A stretch of DNA of 64,000 nt from Labrys wisconsinensis (GCF_030814995.1 NZ_JAUSVX010000001.1:62001-126000); one strand, 5' to 3'; numbered from the stretch's first letter, positions 51,498 through 59,986 are shown. Numbers and translations: made by a program. Notes: a model not told the origin generated them from the letters alone.

Positions 51498-51772
51498 CCG
51501 GCCTGGCGCTCGAGGACGTGCCGCGCCTGCCCCGCGGCGTCAAGCTGCGCTTCGACGACGTGCGCGGCAAGCACATCCTGCTCGCGCCCGAGCGCGCCTT
51601 CAACGTCGACGAGGTCGCCGCGGCGATCATCGGCCTGGTCGACGGCAGCCGCAGCGTCTCGGCCATCATCGACGCGCTGGCCGAGCGCTATGCGGAGAAG
51701 CGCGAGGTGATCGAGAAGGACGTGGTGGCGATGCTGGACGACCTCGTCGTCAAGCGGGTGGTCGAGCGATGA
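51494..51772 (+). CDS. pqqD: PQQ peptide chaperone PqqD
   Basis: A 92-residue PqqD that binds the PqqA peptide and presents it to Pqq[27 protein letters not shown] and the winged-helix-like [21 protein letters not shown]. It overlaps pqqC and pqqE by four bases each. Confidence 0.95.
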   Translation: MTGLALEDVPRLPRGVKLRFDDVRGKHILLAPERAFNVDEVAAAIIGLVDGSRSVSAIIDALAERYAEKREVIEKDVVAMLDDLVVKRVVER

Positions 51773-52908
51773 ACGCGCCGATCCGCCCGATGCCGATCCC
51801 GATCGGCCTGCTCGCCGAGCTGACGCATCGCTGCCCGCTGCGCTGCCCCTATTGCTCCAACCCGATGGCGCTCGACCGCCGCTCGTCCGAGCTCGAGACC
51901 GAAGACTGGAAGCGGGTGTTCGGCGAGGCGGCGGCGCTCGGCGTGCTGCACGTGCATCTCTCCGGCGGCGAGCCGACGGCGCGGGCCGACATCGCCGAGC
52001 TGACGGCGCACTGCGCCAAGGTCGGGCTCTACACCAACCTGATCACCTCGGGCGTCGGCCAGGCCTCGGCCCGGCTTCCGGCGCTGTTCGACGCCGGGCT
52101 CGACCATGTCCAGCTCTCGGTCCAGGGCGCCGGCCAGGCGACCGGCGACCTCATCGGCGGCCTCGCCGGCGCCCACGCCGCCAAGCTCGCCTTCGCGGCC
52201 GAGGTGGTGCGCCTCGGCCTGCCGCTCACCGTCAACGCGGTGATCCATCGCGGCAACATCCACGAGGTCGAGGCGATCATCGCGCTCGCGGTCGCCATGC
52301 AGGCCAAGCGCCTCGAGATCGCCCATACCCAATATTACGGCTGGGCCTATGCCAACCGCGCCGCCCTGATGCCGACGCGAGCCGAGGCCGACGCCTCGGT
52401 CGCGGTGGTCGAGGCGGCGCGCGAGCGCCTCAAGGGCACCCTGGTCATCGACCTGGTGCTGCCCGACTATTACGGCCTCTATCCCAAGCCCTGCTCCGGC
52501 GGCTGGGCCCGGCGCTCGCTCAACGTCACGCCGTCCGGCAAGGTCCTGCCTTGCCACGCCGCCGAGAGCATTCCGGGCCTGGAGTTCTGGTCGGTGCGCG
52601 AGCACGACCTTGCGGAGATCTGGCGGAGCTCGCCGGCCTTCACCGCCTTCCGCGGCACCGACTGGATGCCCGAGCCCTGCCACAGCTGCGAGCGCAGGGA
52701 GCGGGACTGGGGCGGCTGCCGCTGCCAGGCCATGGCGCTGGTCGGCGATGCCGCCGCCACGGACCCGGCCTGCTCGAAGTCGCCGCACCACGCCCGCATG
52801 GTGGCGCTCGCCACCGCGGAATCGGTCGACCCGAATCCGCCGCCCTACATCTATCGCAGGATCGGCGGCACCGCCGCCGAGCCCAGGCAGGGAGAGCCGG
52901 TGGCGTGA
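51769..52908 (+). CDS. pqqE: Radical SAM PqqA cross-linking enzyme PqqE
   Basis: A 379-residue radical SAM/SPASM enzyme that forms the glutamate-tyrosine carbon bond in PqqA. The SAM cluster motif is CPLRCPYC at residues 22-29; SPASM cysteines are in [43 protein letters not shown] and [13 protein letters not shown]. It ends the core pqq genes, and its stop overlaps the next start by one base (TGATG). Confidence 0.96.
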   Translation: MNAPIRPMPIPIGLLAELTHRCPLRCPYCSNPMALDRRSSELETEDWKRVFGEAAALGVLHVHLSGGEPTARADIAELTAHCAKVGLYTNLITSGVGQASARLPALFDAGLDHVQLSVQGAGQATGDLIGGLAGAHAAKLAFAAEVVRLGLPLTVNAVIHRGNIHEVEAIIALAVAMQAKRLEIAHTQYYGWAYANRAALMPTRAEADASVAVVEAARERLKGTLVIDLVLPDYYGLYPKPCSGGWARRSLNVTPSGKVLPCHAAESIPGLEFWSVREHDLAEIWRSSPAFTAFRGTDWMPEPCHSCERRERDWGGCRCQAMALVGDAAATDPACSKSPHHARMVALATAESVDPNPPPYIYRRIGGTAAEPRQGEPVA

Positions 52909-53615
52909 TGCGGACAGGAACTGGAGGGCGCGCCCGAGGGGTGCCGGCCCGGATCGGATGCATCCTGGCGGTCCTGGCCCTCGCCGCCGCCTCCCCGGCC
53001 CGGGCCCAGGCGGCGGCGCCCGATGCCGGCACGCTGCTGTTCGAGGAGCCCCAGCTCAAGGGCGTCGCCCCGGGCACGACCCTCACCTATGCCTATTCGC
53101 GCAAGGCCACCGACCCCGACCGCTACGGTCCCTCCTTCGACGACACCATCCGCCTCGCCGTCGACAAGGGCGCCAACGCCGACAGCCGCACCATCGCGGT
53201 GACCATGTTCACCGGCGAGCATCGCCGCCCGGCCGGTCCGTTCGAGGACATGACCGGCAACCCGGCCCTGTCGCTGTTCCTGGAGAACCACCTGCAGGAG
53301 CTGGCGAACCGGCTCCATGCCAATCCGCGCTACATCAAGAACGCCATCCGTGCCGCGCTGCGCGACAAGGCGGTGGTGGAGAAGACCAGCGTCGAGGTGG
53401 ACGGCCGCCGGCTCGATGCCTGGCATGTGCGGATCGTGCCGTTCACCGACGACCCCAACCGCGCCCGCATGAACGGCCTCGACACCCTCGTCTACGATTT
53501 CACCGTCGCCGCCGACCTGCCCGGCGAGATCGTGCGCCTCGCCGCCACGGCACCCGGGCCGGACGGCAAACTCCTGATCGACGAGAGCCTGTCCTATGAT
53601 GCCAAGGCCCCTTGA
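52908..53615 (+). CDS. Exported protein of unknown function coupled to pqqE
   Basis: A 235-residue protein with a signal peptide (basic start, hydrophobic CILAVLALAAASPARA, cleavage near residue 33). The mature part is polar, with predicted beta-structure (TLTYAYSRKATDPDRYGPSF; VEVDGRRLDAWHVRIVPF). It has no recognised motif. It overlaps pqqE by one base and the next gene by 20, so it is translated with the pqq operon and works in the periplasm, possibly at the quinoprotein dehydrogenase. Confidence 0.72.
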   Translation: MRTGTGGRARGVPARIGCILAVLALAAASPARAQAAAPDAGTLLFEEPQLKGVAPGTTLTYAYSRKATDPDRYGPSFDDTIRLAVDKGANADSRTIAVTMFTGEHRRPAGPFEDMTGNPALSLFLENHLQELANRLHANPRYIKNAIRAALRDKAVVEKTSVEVDGRRLDAWHVRIVPFTDDPNRARMNGLDTLVYDFTVAADLPGEIVRLAATAPGPDGKLLIDESLSYDAKAP

Positions 53616-53958
53616 CGTCCTTCTCGCCGGGATGCTGCTGGCCGCCGCGCCGGCCGCGGCGAACGCCGCCGATCCGCTCGCCAACGACTATCCCACCCAG
53701 GCGCGCGTCGACTATGTCTTCGGCTGCATGGTGGCCAACGGCCAGACGCACGAGGCGATGGAGCGCTGCTCCTGCTCCATCGACGTCGTCGCCTCGATCC
53801 TGCCCTATGACCGCTATGTCGACGCCGAGACCATCCTGTCGATGCGCCAGGGCGTCGGCCAGAGCGCCGCCATGTTCAAGTCCACGAGGCAGTTCGACGA
53901 CATGGTGGCGGAGCTGCGCCGCGCCCAGGCGGAGGCCGAGGTCCGCTGCTTCAAGTAG
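53596..53958 (+). CDS. Small exported four-cysteine protein coupled to pqq operon
   Basis: A 120-residue protein with signal peptide (cleavage after about residue 24, AAANA). The mature protein has cysteines at 44, 58, 60 and 118, in VFGCMVANGQ, MERCSCSIDV and the terminal VRCFK, suggesting two disulphides or metal binding. Start ATG at 53596 (a second ATG follows directly) overlaps the preceding gene by 20 bases. No known family recognised. Probably a periplasmic accessory for quinoprotein function. Confidence 0.7.
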   Translation: MMPRPLDVLLAGMLLAAAPAAANAADPLANDYPTQARVDYVFGCMVANGQTHEAMERCSCSIDVVASILPYDRYVDAETILSMRQGVGQSAAMFKSTRQFDDMVAELRRAQAEAEVRCFK

Positions 53959-53967
53959 CCGCACGCC

Positions 53968-54309
53968 TCAATGGCTGACGGACTTGGAGAAGACGTTGAC
54001 CACGATGACGCCGAGGACGATCAGGCCCAGCCCGAACAGGGCCGGCGCGTCCAGGCTCTGCTTGAACCAGACCCAGCCGACGGCCGAGATCAGTACGATG
54101 CCGGCGCCGGACCAGATGGCATAGACGATGCCGGCCGGCATGGCGCGGATGGCGAACGACAGCAGCCAGAAGGCGACGGCATAGCCGGCGACGGTGATCA
54201 GGCTGGGCGCCAGCTTCGTGAACCCGTCCGACGCTTTCAGGGCGGAGGTGGCGATCACCTCGGCGACGATCGCCACCGCCAGGCAGAGATAGGTCGAGGC
54301 GGGGATCAT
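53968..54309 (-). CDS. SMR-family small multidrug resistance transporter
   Basis: A 113-residue, four-span membrane protein of the EmrE/SugE family. The essential glutamate is in VAIVAEVIATSALKASDGFTKL (Glu17), with YAVAFWLLSFAIRAMPAGIVYAIWSGAGI following. It exports cationic compounds by proton antiport. Its start overlaps the TetR gene stop by four bases, so regulator and pump form an operon. ATG 54309 is favoured over longer frames upstream. Confidence 0.92.
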   Translation of the reverse strand: MIPASTYLCLAVAIVAEVIATSALKASDGFTKLAPSLITVAGYAVAFWLLSFAIRAMPAGIVYAIWSGAGIVLISAVGWVWFKQSLDAPALFGLGLIVLGVIVVNVFSKSVSH

Positions 54310-54884
54310 CGGGGCGTCTCCTTCGCATAGGTCATGGCGACGAGGGCCTGCACGACGTCGGCGCGCCGGGCGGGCGGCACGGCGTCGTAGCCGGCGAGGT
54401 CGGAGAGCCACAAGCCATCCGCAGCCAGGCGGCAGACCAGGAGCGTGGTCACATCCGCCTCCGCGGCGAGGTCGGCCTGCCAGGCCTGCCGGACCCAGGC
54501 GCTCCAGCGCTCGCGCAGGGTCGGGTCGGCCAGCATCAGGGTCAGCGCCGCGCGCCAGAAATCGCCCTCCTCATCGGGCAAGCCTCGGGTGCCGACCTGG
54601 ATATAGGCCCGCGCCGCCCGCCCCCGCGGCTCGGGGTCGGCCGCCATCTCGGCTGCGAGCTCGGCGGAGAAACGCTGCCACATCCGGTCGAACAGGGCGT
54701 CGATCAGCGCGCGCTTGCCGGGGAAATGGTGCTGCAGCCCGCCCTTGCTGACGCCGGCGCGCCGGGCGACGGCATCGAGCGTCACCGCCTCGGCGCCCTT
54801 CTCGACGGCGAGGCGCACGGCAGCGGCCAGCACCTGCTGGCGCAGGAGGTCGGGTTGCTTCGGGCGGTGATGAGCGAGGGTCAT
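54306..54884 (-). CDS. TetR-family transcriptional regulator
   Basis: A 192-residue regulator with an N-terminal helix-turn-helix (TLDAVARRAGVSKGGLQHHFPGKRALIDALF, residues 32-62) and a helical ligand domain. It probably represses its own gene and the SMR pump gene. Start ATG 54884 lies six bases from a long dyad at 54890-54915 and has almost no ribosome-binding site, so a leaderless or very short leader transcript is possible. An in-frame ATG at 54962 would lie on the far side of the operator. Confidence 0.88.
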   Translation of the reverse strand: MTLAHHRPKQPDLLRQQVLAAAVRLAVEKGAEAVTLDAVARRAGVSKGGLQHHFPGKRALIDALFDRMWQRFSAELAAEMAADPEPRGRAARAYIQVGTRGLPDEEGDFWRAALTLMLADPTLRERWSAWVRQAWQADLAAEADVTTLLVCRLAADGLWLSDLAGYDAVPPARRADVVQALVAMTYAKETPR

Positions 54885-54889
54885 GAGGT

Positions 54890-54915
54890 AAACATACCGT
54901 CCGGACGGATTGTTT
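54890..54915 (-). promoter_or_regulatory. TetR-type operator
   Basis: A 26-base dyad, left half AAACATACCGTCC and right half GGACGGATTGTTT, centred on TCCGGA; 12 of 14 positions in each half-site are symmetrical. It lies directly upstream of the TetR start codon, as expected for an autoregulated tetR-smr operon. Confidence 0.75.
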
Positions 54916-55017
54916 GCAAGCCGATAGTCCCGTGCCGCGGACATGCCTGCCATTTGGGCCAAAGCGCCGAGCTGATGTAGAGAGCCCGGCTTGTGAACGG
55001 GAAAGCGACGGCCTTCG

Positions 55018-56130
55018 ATGAAGGATCAGAGATCGACACTCCGCACCGCCGGAGAGCTCGTGGAGGCCGGCCTGGTCGCGCCCGGGCGCATGGCCGAGAT
55101 GGCGCGGGTCGCGGAAACCTTCGCCGTCGCGATCACGCCCGAGATGCATGCCCTGATCGACGGGCGCGACCCGGCCGATCCGATCGCGGCGCAGTTCGTG
55201 CCGAGCGCCGCGGAGATGACCTGGCTCGAAGCGGAGATGGGCGACCCCATCGGCGACGACGCCCACAGCCCGGTGCCCGGCATCGTCCACCGCTATCCCG
55301 ACCGGGTGCTGCTGAAGCCCCTGCATGCCTGCGCGGTCTATTGCCGCTTCTGCTTCCGGCGCGAGCAGGTCGGCCCGGGCGGCGAGGCGCTCGACGCCGC
55401 GGCGCTGGAGGCAGCGCTCGCCTATATCGAGAAGACGGACAGCGTCTGGGAGGTGGTGATCACCGGCGGCGATCCCTTGGTGATGGCGCCGCGCCGGATC
55501 GCCGCCATCATGCAGCGCCTCGCGGTCATCGAGCATGTCGGCGTGGTGCGCTTCCACACCCGTGTGCCCGTCGTGAAGCCCGAAGCGGTCGACGCCCCCC
55601 TCCTCGCGGCGCTGAAGACCGGCAAGGCGACCTATGTCGTGCTGCACGTCAACCATGCCAGCGAATTGTCGCCGGCGGCCCGCGGCGCTTGCGCCAGGCT
55701 GGTCGACAACGGCTTTCCCATGCTGAGCCAGACCGTGCTGCTCAACGGCGTCAACGCCGACCCGGCGACGCTCGCCACGCTGTTCCGGGCGCTGGTGGCG
55801 ATGCGGATCAAGCCCTATTACCTCCACCACGGCGACCTCGCCCGGGGGACGAGCCATTTCCGCACCTCGATCGCGCAGGGCCAGGACATCGTCGACGCCC
55901 TGCGCGGCAACCTCTCAGGCCTGTGCCAGCCGCACTATGTCCTCGACATCCCCGGCGGCTTCGGCAAGGCGCTGATCGGCCGCAGCGCGATCGAGCCGGC
56001 CGGCGAGGGGCGCTATCGGGTGCGGGACTATCGGGGCGGCGTGCACGACTATGCGGACGCAACGGCGGCAGACACCTTGGAAGGCGGCGTCACGAGACGC
56101 GACCTCCCCGCGGCCGATTCACCGCGCTGA
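55018..56130 (+). CDS. Lysine 2,3-aminomutase-like radical SAM protein (EpmB/YjeK type)
   Basis: A 370-residue radical SAM enzyme with the cluster motif CAVYCRFCFRR (residues 105-115) and family stretches VVITGGDPLVMAPRRI, HTRVPVVKP and MRIKPYYLHHGDLARGTSHFRTSI. In bacteria such proteins make beta-lysine, typically for EpmA-dependent modification of elongation factor P. Neither epmA nor efp is visible here, so the role remains open. The C-terminal tail after RGGVHDYADATAADTLEGG is slightly longer than usual. Confidence 0.85.
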   Translation: MKDQRSTLRTAGELVEAGLVAPGRMAEMARVAETFAVAITPEMHALIDGRDPADPIAAQFVPSAAEMTWLEAEMGDPIGDDAHSPVPGIVHRYPDRVLLKPLHACAVYCRFCFRREQVGPGGEALDAAALEAALAYIEKTDSVWEVVITGGDPLVMAPRRIAAIMQRLAVIEHVGVVRFHTRVPVVKPEAVDAPLLAALKTGKATYVVLHVNHASELSPAARGACARLVDNGFPMLSQTVLLNGVNADPATLATLFRALVAMRIKPYYLHHGDLARGTSHFRTSIAQGQDIVDALRGNLSGLCQPHYVLDIPGGFGKALIGRSAIEPAGEGRYRVRDYRGGVHDYADATAADTLEGGVTRRDLPAADSPR

Positions 56131-56140
56131 TACCGATGCC

Positions 56141-56300
56141 CTACGTTTCCCAATCCTCGACACGCAGCGTCGGCACGCGCTGAAACTCGCGGATGTTGCG
56201 TGTGATGACGGCCAGTCCGCGCGAGAGAGCCTGCCCTCCGATCAGGACATCGGAGGGGGCAGCAGCGCGGTGACGCATTGCTGTCGAGCAGATACTTCAT
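56141..56300 (-). pseudogene. Internally deleted VapC-type PIN toxin
   Basis: On the minus strand the start (MKYLLDSNA, from ATG 56298-56300) matches VapC N-termini. A shift of frame then leads directly into a typical VapC C-terminus (DVLIGGQALSRGLAVITRNI then REFQRVPTLRVEDWET, stop at 56141). The central 80 or so codons, including most of the acidic catalytic residues, are missing. Its start overlaps the antitoxin stop (ATGA), as in an intact vapBC operon. Confidence 0.8.
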
Positions 56301-56527
56301 TTGAGGAAGCTCGATTCAAGCCGCTGCTGCTCCGTCGCTGCCTCGACGAAGTCGTCGTCGAGGGCACCGATGACCGTTTCCAGCCAAGCCCAGTCCTGCA
56401 CGATCGGCTCGAGGATGACGGCATTGCCGCGGCGCCGGATCAGGACCTCGTCGTCCTCGAAACGAAACGCCTCCGGCAGGCGAACCGCCTGCGATCGGCC
56501 CAACCAGAACAGTTTTGCGGTGACCAT
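56297..56527 (-). CDS. vapB: VapB-type antitoxin, orphaned
   Basis: A 76-residue AbrB/SpoVT-like antitoxin: MVTAKLFWLGRSQAVRLPEAFRF and DDEVLIRRRGNAVILEPI in the DNA-binding part, then an acidic toxin-binding tail (LDDDFVEAATEQQRLESSF). ATG 56527 is the family start; a frame extending to 56698 is spurious. Its toxin partner is a deleted remnant (56141-56300), so it may only regulate itself or other toxins. Confidence 0.82.
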   Translation of the reverse strand: MVTAKLFWLGRSQAVRLPEAFRFEDDEVLIRRRGNAVILEPIVQDWAWLETVIGALDDDFVEAATEQQRLESSFLK

Positions 56528-56597
56528 GCGCGGCTCCGGACGAGATATGGCAAAGATATAATCATCGCGCGGCATGTCCGCCCCAGGGTCTTCTCTG

Positions 56598-57137
56598 ATG
56601 CATTTCGTCACCCGATCGGAATCGGAACGATTTTTCGAGCGGATGGGAATCGACGACCGTGGTCCCATGCCGGGGAGCCGCAGCGACGCCCGTCTCAAGA
56701 TCTTCGATGTCTACTATCAGAGCCGGCTTGCCGTCGCGGACAAAGTCTCCCGGGTTCTCGCGAGCCGTCAGGGAGACTTCTCGACCTGCCATCTATGGGT
56801 GCACGGTCTGCCGTTCGGCGATCGAAGCCTGGACGAAACCCCGCCACCGGATTGGGCGAGATACAGACGCTGGCGCGAGGCGACCGGCGAAACACGTTCG
56901 CTCTATGAAGCGCCCGGCCATGTCTTCCAGGAGGGCGAGCAGGAGGTCCTGGCTCGGGTCATCGAGTTCGCGATCCTTCTGGGCTGGGATGCGCTCATCG
57001 CCGCGGTCCCCCACAAGGGCGTCCTCGATCTCTCCCACGACGACCGCATCACCATCTATGCCCGCAGCCGCCCCAGCGGCCTCATCGTCGGCCTGGAGAG
57101 ACTCGGTCTCACGGCGCGCAAGCGTGCGCTTCGCTGA
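56598..57137 (+). CDS. Unassigned 179-residue protein
   Basis: A 179-residue soluble protein (MHFVTRSESERFFERMGI at the start) that I do not recognise. It is rich in aromatic and charged residues and has no signal or membrane span. An ATG at 56574 would add eight residues; 56598 has an AGGG nine bases upstream. Base composition is somewhat less GC-rich than its neighbours, as is the adjoining antitoxin region, hinting at acquired DNA. It could be linked to the toxin-antitoxin remnant. Confidence 0.6.
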   Translation: MHFVTRSESERFFERMGIDDRGPMPGSRSDARLKIFDVYYQSRLAVADKVSRVLASRQGDFSTCHLWVHGLPFGDRSLDETPPPDWARYRRWREATGETRSLYEAPGHVFQEGEQEVLARVIEFAILLGWDALIAAVPHKGVLDLSHDDRITIYARSRPSGLIVGLERLGLTARKRALR

Positions 57138-57145
57138 GTCCGCCG

Positions 57146-57955
57146 CTACGACCCCTGCCCGCCCGGAAACTCCTTCTTGAACACCGTGCCCTGCGTGTCC
57201 TTGGCCTCGACCGAGACCGGCTCGCCATCCGGGCGGTAGCTGAAGCGGAAGGTCGGGTCCTCGCTGACCGAGATGCCGCCCTCCATGGTGAAGAGCAGGT
57301 GCGGGCCCTGCTTCACTGCCAGGTTCTGGATGAACCAGGCAGGGGTGTAGAGCCGGGTCACCTGGTCCATCTGCATGCCGGAATTGTTGGGATGGCGGAT
57401 CTGCACCTGCGCCTCCGGGCGTCCGGTGTCGGCGAAGCTGCGGAAGCGCATCTCGCCGAGATGTGCCTTGGCCTCGACCGGGTCCTTGGCCGCCGGCGCC
57501 GAGCAGCCGCCCGCCGCCTTCACATAGGCCTTGGTCATGTGCAGGGCGCCGTCGCTGGTCTCCACCACCGCGCGCACGAAGGAATAGGAATTGACCCGGG
57601 CGCGGGTGGAGAGGTCGAAGCTCTTGCTGCCTGCGCCCAGAGTGAAGGTCGCGACCAGGGGCGAGGGGTTCTCGTCCACCACCAGGCTGATCGACCTCAA
57701 CGTGCGCGCGTCGCCGTCGGGCAGGCGGACATGGATGTCGAACGGCACGATCGCCGCATCCTCCGCCCGCTTCGGCGCGTCGAGGCTGACGATCGGGCTC
57801 GCCTCCTCGATCGGCTTGTCGCCGAAGATGTCCGGCTTGATCGACGTCCAGGTCGCTTCGCTCTCGTCCGCGGCCACGGCGCGCGCGGCAGAGAGCGGCG
57901 CCACGCCGACGACAAGGCCACCGATGAGCGCGGCCCGCCTGCTGATCGTCATCAT
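57146..57955 (-). CDS. Quinoprotein dehydrogenase-associated SoxYZ-like carrier protein
   Basis: A 269-residue exported protein that fuses SoxY-like and SoxZ-like halves. The N-terminus TISRRAALIGGLVVGVAPLS looks like a Tat signal. The likely carrier cysteine is Cys151, in VKAAGGCSAPAAKDP at the end of the SoxY-like half, then a SoxZ-like half (EMRFRSFADTGRPEAQVQIRHPNNSGMQMD). This family is named for its frequent presence beside PQQ-dependent dehydrogenases. It is another satellite of a quinoprotein that lies elsewhere. Confidence 0.85.
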   Translation of the reverse strand: MMTISRRAALIGGLVVGVAPLSAARAVAADESEATWTSIKPDIFGDKPIEEASPIVSLDAPKRAEDAAIVPFDIHVRLPDGDARTLRSISLVVDENPSPLVATFTLGAGSKSFDLSTRARVNSYSFVRAVVETSDGALHMTKAYVKAAGGCSAPAAKDPVEAKAHLGEMRFRSFADTGRPEAQVQIRHPNNSGMQMDQVTRLYTPAWFIQNLAVKQGPHLLFTMEGGISVSEDPTFRFSYRPDGEPVSVEAKDTQGTVFKKEFPGGQGS

Positions 57956-58104
57956 GCGTCCCTCCCGAGGATCGCGCTTGCGGCCGGCAGCGCCAGCCGC
58001 AAAGATTTCAGCGATTCTACTCGAAAATAGCCCGTCCGATCCACCATGAAGCCCAGGCGATCACGGCGCTTTGTTCGCCGGCGCAGCAGGAGAGAGGAGA
58101 CGCC

Positions 58105-58920
58105 ATGCTGACCCGGATCGACTGGCTGCCCGACCTCGGCCGGCGCACCCGGATCATGGGCATCCTCAACGTCACGCCGGATTCCTTTTCCGATGGCGGC
58201 CGGTTCGACGCCGAGGGGCCGGCCCTCGCCCATGCCGCCGCCATGGTCGCCGAGGGCGCCGACCTCATCGATGTCGGCGGCGAATCGACGCGGCCGGGCG
58301 CCGTGCCGGTGCCGGCGGAAGAGGAGATCCGGCGCATCGCCGCCGTGGTGCAGGCGCTCGCGGCGCAAAGCGCGGTGCCGGTCTCGATCGACACCTACAA
58401 GGCCGCCACGGCGCGGGCTGCACTGCAGGCGGGCGCGCGGATGGTCAACGACGTCTGGGGCCTGCAGCGCGAGCCCGCCATCGCCGAGGTCGCCGCGACG
58501 TTCGGTGTGCCCGTGGTGATCATGCACAACCGGACCGAGGCCGATCCGGTGCTCGACATCGTCGACGACATCAGGCGCTTCTTCGACACTTCACTCGCCA
58601 TCGCCCGGCGGGCGGGCATCCCCGAGCGGCACATCGTGCTCGATCCCGGCATCGGCTTCGGCAAGACCCGGGCGCAGAACCTCGCCGTCCTCGCCCGCCT
58701 GCCCGAGATCAAGGCGCTCGGCTTCGCCGTGCTGGTCGGCGCCTCGCGCAAGTCGCTGGTCGCCGCCAGCATGGACCACCCGCCGCGCGAACGGCTCTAC
58801 GAGACGCTGGCCGGCCACGTGCTGGCCGCGGCGGGTGGCGCCGACATCCTGCGCGTCCACGATGTGAGGGAGCATGTCGATGCGCTGAGGGTGGTGGATG
58901 CGGTGCGGGGAGCCGGCTAG
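58105..58920 (+). CDS. folP: Dihydropteroate synthase
   Basis: A 271-residue DHPS of the folate pathway: MGILNVTPDSFSDGGRF near residue 17, VGGESTRPGAVPV near residue 55, pterin-binding SIDTYKAATARAALQAGA and the LDPGIGFGKTRAQN loop, ending VHDVREHVDALRVVDAV. It joins dihydropterin pyrophosphate with p-aminobenzoate. A ribosome-binding site (GGAGAGAGGAG-like) precedes the ATG. It is alone here, facing away from the SoxYZ-like gene. Confidence 0.95.
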   Translation: MLTRIDWLPDLGRRTRIMGILNVTPDSFSDGGRFDAEGPALAHAAAMVAEGADLIDVGGESTRPGAVPVPAEEEIRRIAAVVQALAAQSAVPVSIDTYKAATARAALQAGARMVNDVWGLQREPAIAEVAATFGVPVVIMHNRTEADPVLDIVDDIRRFFDTSLAIARRAGIPERHIVLDPGIGFGKTRAQNLAVLARLPEIKALGFAVLVGASRKSLVAASMDHPPRERLYETLAGHVLAAAGGADILRVHDVREHVDALRVVDAVRGAG

Positions 58921-58979
58921 CGCGAGAGCAGTGCGGCGATCCTGTCAGGAATGGCACCGTCGCGTTCCACATCCTCAGC

Positions 58980-59109
58980 CGTCATGGACGGGCTCGTCCT
59001 GTCCATCCACGCGAACTCGGGACGTGCCGCAAAGAGCGCCGGGCTGGCGACGCCCAACATAGCCTTCGTCGCGTGCGCGTGGATGGACCGATCAAGTCGA
59101 TCCATGACG
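58980..59109 (+). repeat. Modular palindromic repeat element, copy 2
   Basis: Arms at 58980-59018 and 59071-59109 with the same outer stem as the element at 33235 (CGTCATGG and CCATCCACGCG). Inner hairpins have diverged, and the central part contains AAAGAGC shared with copy 3. Together with copy 3 it fills the 379-base space between folP and rpe; no gene is supported there. Confidence 0.88.
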
Positions 59110-59148
59110 TTGACGTTCTCGTGCAAGAGCGGCCGCTCCATCCGCCGC

Positions 59149-59279
59149 CGTCATGGACGGGCTTGTCCCGTCCATCCACGCGAACACCGTCGGCTACCAC
59201 AAAGAGCACAGGCCGATGGCGCCGAACATTGGCCGATGTCGCGTTCGCGTGGATGGACGGGACAAGCCCGTCCATGACG
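59149..59279 (+). repeat. Modular palindromic repeat element, copy 3
   Basis: Nearly perfect arms at 59149-59185 and 59243-59279, each with an inner hairpin GGACGGG/CCCGTCC. It lies in tandem with copy 2 and has the same length (131 bases) as the copy at 33235. Confidence 0.92.
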
Positions 59280-59299
59280 TCGAGGTTCCTGCGCCCCCC

Positions 59300-59986
59300 T
59301 CACGCCGCCAGCCGCATCATGCCCCTCTGCCCGGCGTGGCGGATGGCGGCGATGTTCGCGGCATAGCCGGCCTTGCCGCCCTTGAACACGGCCGATCCCG
59401 CCACCAGCGTGTCGGCCCCGGCGGCGGTGACCAGCTCGGCCGTGTCGGCATTGACGCCGCCGTCGACCTCGAGCCGGATCGGGCGCAGGCCGATCATGGC
59501 GCGGATGCGCCGGATCTTCTCCAATTGGTCGAGCAGGAAGGTCTGGCCGCCGAAGCCGGGATTGACCGTCATGACCAGGATCAGGTCGACCTTGTCGAGC
59601 ACGTAGGTCAGCACGCTTTCCGGCGTCGCCGGGCAGATCGTCACGCCGGCCCGCTTGCCGAGCGAGCGGATCACCTGCAGCGAGCGGTCGAGATGCGGGC
59701 CGGCCTCGGCATGCACGGTGATCACATCAGCGCCGGCCTTGGCGAAGGCCTCGAGATAGGGGTCGGCCGGCGCGATCATCAGGTGCACGTCGAAGGTGAG
59801 GTCGCTGTGCGGGCGCAGCGCCTTCACCACGTCGGGCCCGAAGGTGATGTTGGGCACGAAATGCCCGTCCATGACGTCGAGATGGATCCAGTCGGCGCCG
59901 GCGGCGCCGACATCGCGCACCTCTTCGCCGAGGCGGGCGAAATCGGCGGCCAGGATCGAGGGGGCGATGATCAGGGGCTCGGTCAT
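59300..59986 (-). CDS. rpe: Ribulose-phosphate 3-epimerase
   Basis: A 228-residue TIM-barrel enzyme that interconverts ribulose 5-phosphate and xylulose 5-phosphate in the Calvin and pentose-phosphate cycles. Metal and catalytic residues are in [55 protein letters not shown] and LEVDGGVN. It overlaps cbbX by four bases and is the last gene of the leftward cbb operon. Confidence 0.95.
   Translation of the reverse strand: MTEPLIIAPSILAADFARLGEEVRDVGAAGADWIHLDVMDGHFVPNITFGPDVVKALRPHSDLTFDVHLMIAPADPYLEAFAKAGADVITVHAEAGPHLDRSLQVIRSLGKRAGVTICPATPESVLTYVLDKVDLILVMTVNPGFGGQTFLLDQLEKIRRIRAMIGLRPIRLEVDGGVNADTAELVTAAGADTLVAGSAVFKGGKAGYAANIAAIRHAGQRGMMRLAA

Noticed and set aside
54993-56183. 396-residue frame starting before the lysine aminomutase-like gene
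   Set aside because: It is a shifted frame of the radical SAM gene, rich in Arg/Gly, without motifs.
58071-59366. 431-residue frame covering folP and the repeats
   Set aside because: It is a shifted frame of folP that continues by chance through the palindromic elements.
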